Assembly: GCF_002086635.1 (NCBI RefSeq)
Contig: NZ_MVHD01000007.1
Location: forward strand, 78,500 to 142,499
Source: Mycobacterium alsense
GTDB taxonomy: Bacteria; Actinomycetota; Actinomycetes; Mycobacteriales; Mycobacteriaceae
Direction of reading: 5' to 3'
DNA: 64,000 bases
Shown: positions 55,815-64,000 of the stretch, in pieces
Layout: the number at the start of each line of letters is the position of its first letter
Position numbering within the stretch: position 1 is the first letter of the stretch
Program-made: the position numbers and the translations under genes
Notes under the pieces: generated by a model
The model's input: the letters and a program-made list of their open reading frames with translations, nothing else
Database searches by the model: none
What the model was told of the DNA's origin: nothing

Positions 55815-57464
55815 ATGAGCGATCCCTGCGCGCCGCGGATCCCGCCGACGCTGGCGGCGCCGAGCCTGAACCGCGGGGTCGGCTTCACCCACGAGGAGCG
55901 GCGGCGGCTGGGGCTCACCGGCCGCCTCCCACCGGCGGTGCTCACCCTCGACCAACAGGCCGACCGGGTATGGCATCAACTCCAAGGCGTCCCAACGGAT
56001 CTGGGCCGCAATCTGCTGCTCGAGCAGCTGCACTACCGCCATGAGCTGCTGTACTTCAAAGTGCTGGAAGACCACCTGACCGAGCTGATGCCGGTGGTCT
56101 ACACCCCCACGGTCGGTGAGGCCATTCAACGCTTTTCCGACGAATACCGCGGGCAGCGTGGGCTTTTCCTGAGCATCGACGAGCCCGACGAGATCGCCGA
56201 CGCCTTCGACACCTTCGGCTTGGCGCCGGACGACGTCGACCTGATCGTGGCCACCGACGCCGAGGCCATTCTGGGCATCGGCGACTGGGGCGTGGGCGGA
56301 ATCCAGATCGCCGTCGGGAAACTGGCCCTCTACACCGCCGGCGGCGGCATCGACCCCCGCCGTTGCCTCGCCGTGTCGCTCGACGTCGGCACCGACAACG
56401 AACAGCTGCTGGCCGACCCGTTCTATCTCGGCAATCGACACGCCCGCCGCCGCGGGGCGGACTACGACGATTTCATCGACCGCTACGTCGAGACCGCCCA
56501 CCGGATGTTCCCGCACGCGATGTTGCATTTCGAGGATTTCGGGCCGCTCAACGCGCGCAAGATCCTGCACCGCTACGGCGACGACTTCTGCGTGTTCAAC
56601 GACGACATCCAGGGCACCGGCGCGGTGGTAATCGCGGCGATCTACGGCGGGTGTCACGTCACCGGCACCCCACTGCGCGACCAGACGGTCATCGTCTTCG
56701 GAGCCGGGACGGCGGGGATCGGCGTCGCCGACCAGATCCGCGACGCGATGGTCGCCGACGGCGCCACCGTCGAGCGGGCCAGGGCGCAGATCTGGCCGAT
56801 CGACAAGCAGGGCCTGCTCTTCGACGACATGGACGACCTGCGCGATTTTCAGGCGCCCTACGCCAAGAACCGCCAGCGGTTGGGCGTGGCCGGCGGGCAG
56901 CGGGTGGGGCTGGTGGACGCGATCAAGCTGGCCGCACCGACCGTGCTGCTGGGCGCGTCCACCGTGTTCGGCGCGTTCGGCCAGGAAGTCGTCGAGGCGA
57001 TGGCCGCGTCCTGCGAACGGCCGATGATCTTCCCGCTGTCCAACCCCACCTCGTGCATGGAGGCCATGCCGGTCGACCTGCTGCGATGGTCGGCGGGCAG
57101 GGCGCTGATCGCCACCGGCACCCCGGTTTCCCCGCTCGAATTCGACGGCACCGCCTACACCATCGGCCAGGCCAACAACGTGCTGGTCTTTCCCGGGATC
57201 GGGCTGGGCGTCGTCGTCGCACGGGCCCGGCTGATCACCCCGGGCATGCTGCAGGCCGCGGCGAGAGCCATTGTGCGCCAAGCCAATCCCGCCAGGCCCG
57301 GGGATTCGCTGTTGCCGGATGTCCGGGATCTGCAAAACATCTCCGCGGCGGTCGCCGAGGCGGTCTACCGCGCGGCCGTCGACGACGGGGTGGCCACCCG
57401 GACCCACGACGGTGATGTGCGGCAAGCCGTCCTGGACACGATGTGGCGACCGGTCTACGACTGA
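55815..57464 (+). CDS. mez: Malic enzyme (NAD(P)-dependent)
   Basis: 549 residues. Catalytic Tyr in VVYTPTVGEA, Lys in IQIAVGKLALYTAGGG, metal-binding HFEDFGPLNARKIL and FNDDIQGTGAVVIAAI, and the dinucleotide fold IVFGAGTAGIGVADQI. Oxidatively decarboxylates malate to pyruvate, supplying NAD(P)H for lipid synthesis. GGAGG lies five bases before ATG at 55815. Matches Rv2332 (mez) in type, though in M. tuberculosis it lies on the other side of cysK. Confidence 0.94.
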   Translation: MSDPCAPRIPPTLAAPSLNRGVGFTHEERRRLGLTGRLPPAVLTLDQQADRVWHQLQGVPTDLGRNLLLEQLHYRHELLYFKVLEDHLTELMPVVYTPTVGEAIQRFSDEYRGQRGLFLSIDEPDEIADAFDTFGLAPDDVDLIVATDAEAILGIGDWGVGGIQIAVGKLALYTAGGGIDPRRCLAVSLDVGTDNEQLLADPFYLGNRHARRRGADYDDFIDRYVETAHRMFPHAMLHFEDFGPLNARKILHRYGDDFCVFNDDIQGTGAVVIAAIYGGCHVTGTPLRDQTVIVFGAGTAGIGVADQIRDAMVADGATVERARAQIWPIDKQGLLFDDMDDLRDFQAPYAKNRQRLGVAGGQRVGLVDAIKLAAPTVLLGASTVFGAFGQEVVEAMAASCERPMIFPLSNPTSCMEAMPVDLLRWSAGRALIATGTPVSPLEFDGTAYTIGQANNVLVFPGIGLGVVVARARLITPGMLQAAARAIVRQANPARPGDSLLPDVRDLQNISAAVAEAVYRAAVDDGVATRTHDGDVRQAVLDTMWRPVYD

Positions 57465-57556
57465 CGGGCGTCGGGTGTGAGCCCCCGGCCTCGAGCATGA
57501 ATCCTGGGCATCACACTCGATCAGTCCGGGCCGACCCGCCCGGCCGCAACTGCCTG

Positions 57557-57629
57557 CTCCCCCGCCTGGACTCGAACCAGGAACCCTTCGGTTAACAGCC
57601 GAACGCTCTGCCAATTGAGCTACAGGGGA
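57557..57629 (-). tRNA. tRNA-Asn (GTT anticodon)
   Basis: 73 bases with acceptor TCCCCTG/CGGGGGA, anticodon loop CTGTTAA (GTT) and T arm CCTGG-TTCGAGT-CCAGG. No encoded CCA. Lies between mez and the Rv2342-like gene. Confidence 0.95.
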
Positions 57630-57736
57630 CTAACCCGATCGCGGGACGACTCTAGCGTACTGGCATAACCGCGCCCAACTAACGGCGACCGCCGCGGTGA
57701 GGCAGGATGGAGCCATCGATCGTCGGGAGGAACGCT

Positions 57737-58021
57737 TTGATCCGGTATGTCGTGGTGCTGGGACTGGGTTACGTGCTGGGCTCGAAGGCGGGACGGCGCC
57801 GATACGAGCAGATTCTCGGCACCTATCGCGCGCTGACCAGCAGTCCGATGGCCAAATCGGTGATCGAAGGGGGGCGGCGCAAGATCGCCAACCGGATCTC
57901 CCCGGACACCGGGTTCGTGACCGTGGCCGAGATCGACGGCCGGACGGCCGTCGAGCAGCGCGCCGAGCGCCACGTCGAGCCGGCCGAGGCGGCCCTCACA
58001 CCGTCAGATCGTCGCCGCTAG
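57737..58021 (+). CDS. Small conserved protein (Rv2342-like)
   Basis: 94 residues starting with TTG at 57737, chosen because GGGAGG lies eight bases upstream. An N-terminal hydrophobic segment (IRYVVVLGLGYVLGSKAG) ends in Arg residues like a membrane anchor, followed by a basic helix and the conserved RRKIANRISPDTGF. Function unknown; conserved next to dnaG. The last 26 bases overlap the end of dnaG on the other strand. Confidence 0.8.
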   Translation: MIRYVVVLGLGYVLGSKAGRRRYEQILGTYRALTSSPMAKSVIEGGRRKIANRISPDTGFVTVAEIDGRTAVEQRAERHVEPAEAALTPSDRRR

Positions 58022-59909
58022 CCTGTTCCAGCAGGCTGCGCCGGTACGCCTCCATGGCGACCAGGTCGCCGAAGAGGGCGTGATACTCGTCGCCCTGCTC
58101 GATGGGTGACATGCGCTGCAGCTTGGACTTGACCTCGGCGATCTGCCGGCCCATCCACACCTCCTGCAGGCGGGCGAGCACCCCGCCGATGTAGCGCGGC
58201 AGCTTTTCGTCGTCGACGGCGATGGCCTCCACCCCCAGCTCGCTGATCAGGCCCGCGGTCAGGCCCGACGTGGTCTGCTGGCGCACCGCGTCGATCCACT
58301 CCGCCCCGGTGACGCCGGTCGACGTGCCCCCGGCGGCGCCGATGGCCGCCCGGACGGCCGCGTACCCGGGATGGGTGAAGCTCTCGACGGTCAGCGTGTC
58401 GAAGACCGGCCCCGCGAGGGCGGGGTACTGCAAGGCCGACTTGAGCGCCTCGCGCTGGGGCCACAGGATCGGGTCGCGCGGGTCGGGGCGGGCGGCGGCC
58501 GGCTCGGCGGGGGCCGCGGCGGCCGAAGCCTGCCCGCCCCCGCGGGGGTGGGCCGCAACCCGGGCCGGCGACCTCGACCTCTTGGCCTCGCCGCGCGCCC
58601 GCTCGATGACCTGGGCGACGTCGTCCCAACCGACCCAGCCGGCGAGCTGGCGGGCGTACTCGTCTCGCAGCGTGGGGTCCTTGATCTGGCTCACCATCGG
58701 CACGCAGCGGCGCAGGGCGGCGACCCGGCCCTCGGCACTGTCCAGGTCCATCTCGGCGAGCGCGCTGCGAATGGCGAACTCGAACAACGGCGTTCGGCGC
58801 GCGACCAGGTCGCGCAGCGCGGCGTCTCCGGACTTCAGCCTCAAATCGCAGGGATCCATGCCGTCCGGGGCGACGGCGACGAACGACTGTCCCGCCAGGT
58901 TCTGCTCGCCGCCGAAGGCCTTCAGCGCGGCGGCGCGCCCGGCCGCGTCGCCGTCGAAAACGTAGATCAGTTCACCGCGAAAGAAGCTGTCGTCCATCAT
59001 CAGCCGGCGCAGCATGGCCAAGTGCTCGTCGCCGAACGCGGTGCCGCAGGACGCCACCGCGGTGGTGACCCCGGCCAGGTGCATCGCCATCACGTCGGTG
59101 TATCCCTCGACGACGACGGCCTGGTGCCCCTTGGCGATGTCGCGCTTGGCCAGGTCGATGCCGAACATCACCGACGACTTCTTGTACAGCAGCGTCTCGG
59201 GGGTGTTGATGTACTTGGCCTCCATCGGGTCGTCGTCGAAGAGCCGCCGCGCCCCGAACCCGATCACCTCGCCGGCCGAGCTGCGGATCGCCCACAACAG
59301 CCGTCGGTGGAAGCGGTCCATCGGCCCCCGGCGCCCCTGCCGGGACAGCCCGGCGGCCTCCAGCTCCTTGTACTCGAAACCCTTGCGCTGCAGGTGTTTT
59401 GTCAGCGAGTCCCAGCCGGACGGGGCGAATCCGCAGCCGAAACGGCGGGCGGCCTCGGCGTCGAAGTTGCGCTCGGCCAGGTACTGGCGCGCCGGGGCGG
59501 CCTCGTCGGACTCCAGCGCCGCCGCGTAGAACTCCGCCGCGGCCGCGTTGGCCGCGACGAGCCGGCTGCGGCTGCCGCGGTCGCGCTGCACGCTGGTCGC
59601 CGACCCGGTGTAGCTGATGGTGTGCCCGATCCGGTCGGCGAGCACCTCCACGGCCTCCACGAAGCTGACGTGTTCGATCTTCTGCACGAACGCATACACG
59701 TCGCCGCCCTCGCCGCAGCCGAAGCAGTGGAAATGGCCGTGGTTGGGGCGGACGTGAAACGACGGCGACTTCTCGTTGTGGAACGGGCACAGGCCCTTCA
59801 GCGAGTCGGCGCCGGCCTTTTTCAGCTGCACGTAGTCGCCGACGACATCCTCGATGCGGACCTTCTCGCGGATGGCGGCGATGTCGCGATCAGAGATGCG
59901 GCCGGCCAT
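57996..59909 (-). CDS. dnaG: DNA primase
   Basis: 637 residues. Zinc-binding CPFHNEK...CFGC at residues 40-65 (CHC2 type), the RNA-polymerase core with YKKSSVMFGIDLAKRD, TOPRIM motifs VVVEGYTDVMAMH and YVFDGDAAGRAAALKAF, then a DnaB-interacting C-terminal domain. Synthesises RNA primers at the replication fork. ATG at 59909 (MAGRISDRDIAAIRE) matches the family start; GTG six bases upstream is less likely. Confidence 0.96.
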   Translation of the reverse strand: MAGRISDRDIAAIREKVRIEDVVGDYVQLKKAGADSLKGLCPFHNEKSPSFHVRPNHGHFHCFGCGEGGDVYAFVQKIEHVSFVEAVEVLADRIGHTISYTGSATSVQRDRGSRSRLVAANAAAAEFYAAALESDEAAPARQYLAERNFDAEAARRFGCGFAPSGWDSLTKHLQRKGFEYKELEAAGLSRQGRRGPMDRFHRRLLWAIRSSAGEVIGFGARRLFDDDPMEAKYINTPETLLYKKSSVMFGIDLAKRDIAKGHQAVVVEGYTDVMAMHLAGVTTAVASCGTAFGDEHLAMLRRLMMDDSFFRGELIYVFDGDAAGRAAALKAFGGEQNLAGQSFVAVAPDGMDPCDLRLKSGDAALRDLVARRTPLFEFAIRSALAEMDLDSAEGRVAALRRCVPMVSQIKDPTLRDEYARQLAGWVGWDDVAQVIERARGEAKRSRSPARVAAHPRGGGQASAAAAPAEPAAARPDPRDPILWPQREALKSALQYPALAGPVFDTLTVESFTHPGYAAVRAAIGAAGGTSTGVTGAEWIDAVRQQTTSGLTAGLISELGVEAIAVDDEKLPRYIGGVLARLQEVWMGRQIAEVKSKLQRMSPIEQGDEYHALFGDLVAMEAYRRSLLEQASGDDLTV

Positions 59910-59936
59910 CGGCACAGTCTAAGACGCTCGCCTCGT

Positions 59937-60551
59937 TCAGCCAGTCGGTCCGATCACGCCGCACGCGACCCGCTCCATCGCCTTGTCGCTGCCCTCGGCG
60001 CCGTGGATCATCAGCGCGGTCTTGTCCCCGGCGAGCAGCTGGTCCTTGGTGAACGCGTCGCTGGTGGTCACCAGGTATGCGGACCCGTCCTGGCGCACCT
60101 CGAGCGTGCTCAGGTCGCCGCTCTCGGGCATCCCGGTGTGCCCGGGCGCCTGGAAGTGCCCGCCGGCGGACAGGAAGTTTCCGGGCGGGCCCCCGGTCGG
60201 GGCGACCGAGTTGGGCTCGCACTTGCCGATCTCGTGAATGTGCATGCCGTGGAGGCCTGGCGCGAGGATCCCGCCGGTGACGGTCTTGACGGTGACGGTG
60301 GCGTAAGCATTGGGGCCGTTACCGAAATCGAAGGTGGCCGTTGCCACTTCCCGCCCGTCGGGCGTCCTCAGCTGCGCCGACAGCGATCCGCCGGCGGCCG
60401 GTGCGGCGGTGGTGCCGGTCGATTGCAGCGGCTCGTTGTGCACCGACGGCGTGGTGCCCGGCTGGCTGCTCGGGTGCTGGGGGGAATTGCAGGCGCTCAA
60501 GGCCACGACGGGAAGCGACAGCAGGACGGCGGCGGCGGTGGGTTTGATCAT
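59937..60551 (-). CDS. SodC-like Cu-superoxide dismutase lipoprotein
   Basis: 204 residues with lipoprotein signal ([13 protein letters not shown], lipobox Cys20) and a SodC fold: copper ligands in [12 protein letters not shown], bridging His in [11 protein letters not shown] and the last Cu His in ALMIHGAEG. The His normally two residues before the GDL motif is Glu (PESGDL), so the zinc site looks incomplete. Disulfide Cys pair CEP and ACGV are present. Likely detoxifies superoxide at the cell surface. It lies between dnaG and dgt, 11 bases after dgt; M. tuberculosis has no gene here to my knowledge and keeps sodC elsewhere, so this may be a second copy. Confidence 0.87.
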   Translation of the reverse strand: MIKPTAAAVLLSLPVVALSACNSPQHPSSQPGTTPSVHNEPLQSTGTTAAPAAGGSLSAQLRTPDGREVATATFDFGNGPNAYATVTVKTVTGGILAPGLHGMHIHEIGKCEPNSVAPTGGPPGNFLSAGGHFQAPGHTGMPESGDLSTLEVRQDGSAYLVTTSDAFTKDQLLAGDKTALMIHGAEGSDKAMERVACGVIGPTG

Positions 60552-60562
60552 GGACGGTAACG

Positions 60563-61846
60563 CTATCCGGTCGCCTGACGGGCGTCGATACGCTCCAGCC
60601 TGCCCTCGGTGTAGGACGCGACCTGGTCGACGACGACCCGCAGCCGGGCGCGGTCGTCGGCGGCGGTGGTGAACGCCGCGGCGAACACGGGATCGAGCGT
60701 CCCGGGCGCCCCGGAGTACAGCCACTGCGCGACCCGGTGGATGCGTTCGCGCTGCCGGGCCTGGGTTTCCAGGTGCCGCGGGTCGGACATGATGAACTGC
60801 AGCGCCAGGATTTTCAGCAGGGCGACCTCGGCGCGCACCAGGTCGGGCACCTGCAGGTCGGCGCGGTAGCGCACCAGCGGCCCGGGACCGGCGGCCGCCT
60901 GCGTGGTCGCGATGGCGGCCGAGGCGAACCGGCCCACCAGCTCACTGGTCAACCGCTTGAGCGCGACCGACGCCGCCAGCGTCGCGTCGTACTTGCCGAC
61001 CGCGGCGACCACCGGCAGGCCCGACAGCCGCCGCGCGGCCGCCATGAAGTCGTCGGCGCTGACCCGCGAGAATTCGCTCTCGCCCAGCTTGGCCAGCGCG
61101 GCGGCCTCGTCGTCGTCGGCCAGCACGCGCAGGTCGATGCGTTGCGAGACGACGCCGTCCTCGACGTCGTGCACCGAATAGGCGATGTCGTCGGCCCAGT
61201 CCATCACCTGGGCCTCCAGGCACGTCCGATCCGCCGGGGCGCCCTGGCGCACCCAGTCCGCCGGGCCGCGGTCATCTTCGTAGAAACCGAACTTTCTTCG
61301 ATCGAGCCCCCTGCCGCTGTACCACGGATACTTGGTGACCGCGTCCAACGATGCGCGGGTCAGGTTCAGCCCGGCGCTGTTACCTTGCGCGTCAAGGACT
61401 TTGGGCTCGAGGCCGGTCAGGATCCGGAAGGTCTGGGCGTTGCCCTCGAAACCTCCGTGCCCGGCCGCGAACTCGTCGAGCGCGCGCTCGCCGTTGTGCC
61501 CGTAGGGCGGGTGCCCGATGTCGTGGGCCAGGCCGGCCAGCTCCACCAGGTCGAGGTCGCAGCCCAGCCCGACGGCCATGCCCCGCCCGATCTGGGCCAC
61601 CTCCAGCGAGTGCGTCAACCGGGTGCGTGGGGTGTCCCCCTCCCGCGGCCCGACCACCTGGGTCTTGTCGGCCAGGCGGCGCAGCGCGGCGCTGTGCAGC
61701 ACGCGGGCGCGGTCGCGCGCGAAGTCGGTGCGGTGCTGGCCTCCGGTCCCCGGCAGGCCCGCCGTCTTCGGCGCTTCGGTCACCCGCCGCTGACGGTCGA
61801 AGTCGTCGTAGGGGTCGTGCTGATTCGTGTTCGCCTCCTTGGTCAC
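60563..61846 (-). CDS. dgt: Deoxyguanosinetriphosphate triphosphohydrolase-like protein
   Basis: 427 residues, HD-domain dNTPase: [34 protein letters not shown] with the first His, [16 protein letters not shown] with the HD pair and [17 protein letters not shown]. Hydrolyses dNTPs to nucleoside and triphosphate. Upstream of the SodC-like gene and dnaG in one direction; co-transcription likely. Confidence 0.94.
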   Translation of the reverse strand: MTKEANTNQHDPYDDFDRQRRVTEAPKTAGLPGTGGQHRTDFARDRARVLHSAALRRLADKTQVVGPREGDTPRTRLTHSLEVAQIGRGMAVGLGCDLDLVELAGLAHDIGHPPYGHNGERALDEFAAGHGGFEGNAQTFRILTGLEPKVLDAQGNSAGLNLTRASLDAVTKYPWYSGRGLDRRKFGFYEDDRGPADWVRQGAPADRTCLEAQVMDWADDIAYSVHDVEDGVVSQRIDLRVLADDDEAAALAKLGESEFSRVSADDFMAAARRLSGLPVVAAVGKYDATLAASVALKRLTSELVGRFASAAIATTQAAAGPGPLVRYRADLQVPDLVRAEVALLKILALQFIMSDPRHLETQARQRERIHRVAQWLYSGAPGTLDPVFAAAFTTAADDRARLRVVVDQVASYTEGRLERIDARQATG

Positions 61847-61884
61847 CGCAGCACAGTCTGCCAGGCAGCGGGCTACATTGACGT

Positions 61885-63861
61885 ATGCGCACTGCTCGCC
61901 TGCTCGGTGCGACGCTGGCGATCCTCACGGGGGTGTGCGGGGGGCTTCTCCTGGCGCCGCCGGCCGGCGCGCAACCGCCGTTCCGCCTGCCCGGCCAGGT
62001 CACCGACAGCGCTAACGCGCTGTCGGATTCCGGTCGCGCCGCGGTGAGTTCGGCCGTCGACAAGCTCTACGCCGCTCACCACATCCGGCTGTGGGTGGTC
62101 TACGTCGACGACTTCTCCGGTCAGAGCCCCGTGGATTGGGGGAAGCGCACCCGGGGCGTCAGCGCCCTGGGCGACTACGACGCGCTGCTCGCGGTGGCCA
62201 CCGCCGACAGGGCATACGCCTTCCTGGTCCCGACCGCGATCAGGAGCGTGAATGCGAGCCAGGTCGACCGGCTGCGCCGCGACAAGATCGAACCCGCGCT
62301 GCACGGCGGCGACTGGAGCGCTGCCGCGGTCGCGGCGGCCGACGGCCTCAACGCGTCACCCCCGACGACGGGCCGGATGTTCCTGCTGGTCGCGCTGGGC
62401 GTCATCGCCCTCGCGGTGGCGGTCCTGCTGGTCGTGATGCGCTATCGCCGGCGGCGACGGCGCGAGGCCGCCCTGGCCGCGGCGCGCCGCGTGGACCCGA
62501 CCGACGCCGACGCGCTGGCCGCCGTGCCGCTGGAGACGCTCGACGACCTGTCCCGCGCGTTGGTGGTGGAGGTCGACAACGCCGTGCGCACCAGCGCCAA
62601 CGAGCTGGCGCTGGCGATCGGCGAGTTCGGGCCGGAGCGCACCCAACCCTTCACCCGGGCGGTGGACAACGCCAAGGAGGCCCTGTCGCAAGCGTTCACC
62701 GTGCGGCATCAGCTCGACGACACCGTCCCGGAGACGCCGGCCCAACGCCGCGAGCTGCTGACCCGGGTGATCGTGTCGGCGGCGCGCGCCGACCGCGAAC
62801 TCGAATCGCAGACCGACGCGTTCGAAAAGCTGCGGGACCTGGTCCTCACCGCCCCGTCGCGGCTGGACGCGCTGACCCAGCAGTACGTCGAGCTCACCGG
62901 CCGCGTCGCGCCTGCGGAACGGCGGCTGGCCGAGCTGCGCAACGAATTCGACGCCGCGGCCCTGACTTCGGTTTCCGGCAACGTCGCGGGCGCCAGGGAG
63001 CGGCTGGCGTTCGCCGACAGCAACATCGGGACCGCCCGCGGCCTGGCCGACGCCGCCCGGGCCGGGCAGCAGGCCCCGTTGGTGGACGCGATCCGTGCCG
63101 CCGAGTCGGCGCTCGGGCAGGCCCGCGCGCTGCTGGACGCGATCGACAACGCGGCCACCGACATCAGGCACGCCGTCGCCGCGTTGCCGTCGCTCATCGC
63201 CGACGTCCGGGCCGGGGTCACGCGCGCGGACGAGCAGCTGCGCACGACGCGGAAACCCGCGTCCAGGCACACCGCCGCGCTGGCCGCGGCGCGCGACGCC
63301 GCGGCCGGCGCCCTCGCGGGCGCCCGCGGCTCCGCCGATCCGCTCGGCGCGTTCGCCCGGCTCACCAAGGCCGATGGCGACCTCGATCGGCTGCTGGCCG
63401 CGGTGGCCCAGGAGCAGGCGAACGCCGAGCGGCTCCACCGCCGCCTGGAGCAGGCGCTGTTCACGGCGGACTCGCGGGTGCGCGGCGTCTCCGATTACAT
63501 CGACACCCGCCGGGGCAGCATCGGCGCCGAGGCCCGGACCCGTCTCGCCGAGGCCAAGCGGCACCTGCAGGCCGCGCACGACAAGGGGTCGACCAACCCG
63601 GCCGAGGCGGTCGCACACGCCAACGCGGCGTCGACGCTGGCCGCCGACGCCCAGGCGCTGGCGAACGCCGACGTGCTGCAGGCCGAGCGCGCCTTCGCCC
63701 GCCGCGGCGGCGGCAACGCCGGCGCGATGATGGGCGGGATCATCATCGGCGACCTGCTCGGCGGGGGCATGCGGGGCGGGTTCGGCGGCTGGAGCCCGAC
63801 GTCGTTCGGCTCGTCCGGGGGGTTCGGTGGCGACCTCATGGGTGGGGGCGGCCGGTTCTGA
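61885..63861 (+). CDS. TPM-domain membrane protein (Rv2345-like)
   Basis: 658 residues: signal peptide ([20 protein letters not shown], cleaved after AGA), a TPM domain (residues 30-160, [20 protein letters not shown]), a membrane helix ([20 protein letters not shown]) near 170, a long Ala-rich coiled-coil region (190-600) and a Gly-rich tail with repeated GGG motifs. TPM proteins take part in envelope repair or photosystem assembly; mycobacterial function unknown. Divergent from dgt with 38 bases between. Confidence 0.88.
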   Translation: MRTARLLGATLAILTGVCGGLLLAPPAGAQPPFRLPGQVTDSANALSDSGRAAVSSAVDKLYAAHHIRLWVVYVDDFSGQSPVDWGKRTRGVSALGDYDALLAVATADRAYAFLVPTAIRSVNASQVDRLRRDKIEPALHGGDWSAAAVAAADGLNASPPTTGRMFLLVALGVIALAVAVLLVVMRYRRRRRREAALAAARRVDPTDADALAAVPLETLDDLSRALVVEVDNAVRTSANELALAIGEFGPERTQPFTRAVDNAKEALSQAFTVRHQLDDTVPETPAQRRELLTRVIVSAARADRELESQTDAFEKLRDLVLTAPSRLDALTQQYVELTGRVAPAERRLAELRNEFDAAALTSVSGNVAGARERLAFADSNIGTARGLADAARAGQQAPLVDAIRAAESALGQARALLDAIDNAATDIRHAVAALPSLIADVRAGVTRADEQLRTTRKPASRHTAALAAARDAAAGALAGARGSADPLGAFARLTKADGDLDRLLAAVAQEQANAERLHRRLEQALFTADSRVRGVSDYIDTRRGSIGAEARTRLAEAKRHLQAAHDKGSTNPAEAVAHANAASTLAADAQALANADVLQAERAFARRGGGNAGAMMGGIIIGDLLGGGMRGGFGGWSPTSFGSSGGFGGDLMGGGGRF

Positions 63862-63876
63862 GGCCGGCACAGACAA

Positions 63877-63911
63877 ACCGATCCCCGGGCACCGGGTGCC
63901 CGGGGATCGGT
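63877..63911. terminator. Bidirectional hairpin terminator
   Basis: A perfect 16-pair stem (63877-63892 with 63896-63911) around a three-base CGG loop, placed between the ends of the convergent TPM and esx genes. No T-run; such GC-rich hairpins serve as terminators in mycobacteria. Confidence 0.85.
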
Positions 63912-63924
63912 CCTGCTTACTTGG

Positions 63925-64000
63925 TCAGGCCCAGCTGGACCCGACGGCGCTGTCGGTGCTGGCCATGTTGTTGCCGGCGGCTTGCACCTTCTGCCCGTGG
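63925..64000 (-). CDS. WXG100 protein of the EsxI/EsxN type, C-terminal end (cut by window edge)
   Basis: 24 codons plus stop (TGA at 63925-63927) read HGQKVQAAGNNMASTDSAVG followed by SSWA, which is the characteristic end of the EsxI/L/N/O group (QILSS-type ESX-5 substrates). The start lies outside the window. Its position next to the Rv2345-like gene matches esxO (Rv2346c). Secreted by type VII secretion with an EsxJ/M/P-type partner. Confidence 0.85.
   Translation of the reverse strand, partial: HGQKVQAAGNNMASTDSAVGSSWA

Overview
The window looks like a slow-growing non-tuberculous Mycobacterium, probably of the M. avium complex type. The evidence is high GC, a PE-family gene, a complete mce operon, an EsxI/EsxN-type gene at the right edge, and a gene order that, from my knowledge of M. 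tuberculosis, follows Rv2313c-Rv2345: CMD protein, pmbA/tldD, uspABC, universal stress protein, rocE-like permease, ECF transporter, MarR, lppP, cysK, cysE, mez, tRNA-Asn, Rv2342-like, dnaG, dgt, Rv2345-like and esx. Species is inferred, not proven.

Layout. (1) 1-11.5 kb is an accessory region of visibly lower GC. It has an acyl-CoA catabolic cluster (two CoA ligases, two acyl-CoA dehydrogenases, a crotonase, a MaoC-type dehydratase, an NTF2-fold protein and a TetR regulator), a SigG-like ECF sigma with two small partners, and a broken IS256-family element that ends right at the 3' end of a tRNA-Met gene. (2) 11.9-35.3 kb is largely backbone (PE, TldD/PmbA, UspABC, SPFH protein, stress protein, permease, hydrolase, sulfatase, ECF transporter, MarR, lipoprotein). 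It also holds an FHA-ABC protein whose FHA and ATPase motifs are all degenerate, and a large acyl-CoA dehydrogenase/oxidase. (3) 35.6-53.5 kb is a second accessory block with a single-chain assimilatory nitrate reductase with its own flavin reductase module, a decayed repeat of its 3' end, a persulfide dioxygenase-rhodanese-sulfite oxidase fusion, a secreted CAP protein and an eight-gene yrbE/mce operon with two Mce-associated genes. (4) 53.9-64 kb is backbone again: a leaderless poly-cysteine leader ORF with attenuator-like repeats in front of cysK-cysE, then malic enzyme, tRNA-Asn, dnaG, a SodC-like lipoprotein, dgt, a TPM-domain protein, a strong terminator and the end of an esx gene.

How the parts relate. 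Sulfur is a theme on the right side: cysteine synthesis under a cysteine-sensing leader lies about 11 kb from a one-polypeptide enzyme that could turn persulfide sulfur into sulfite and sulfate. The sulfur fusion is the last gene of a possible 13-kb transcript that starts with the mce transporter. On the left, ligases, dehydrogenases and hydratases look like a beta-oxidation route for an unknown carboxylic acid, with operator-like palindromes in the divergent promoter region.

The most unusual loci are the degenerate FHA-ABC protein (30463-32811), the triple sulfur fusion (40084-42840) and the poly-Cys leader (53915-53989). The last belongs to a class already described in mycobacteria; the first two I do not recognise as described.
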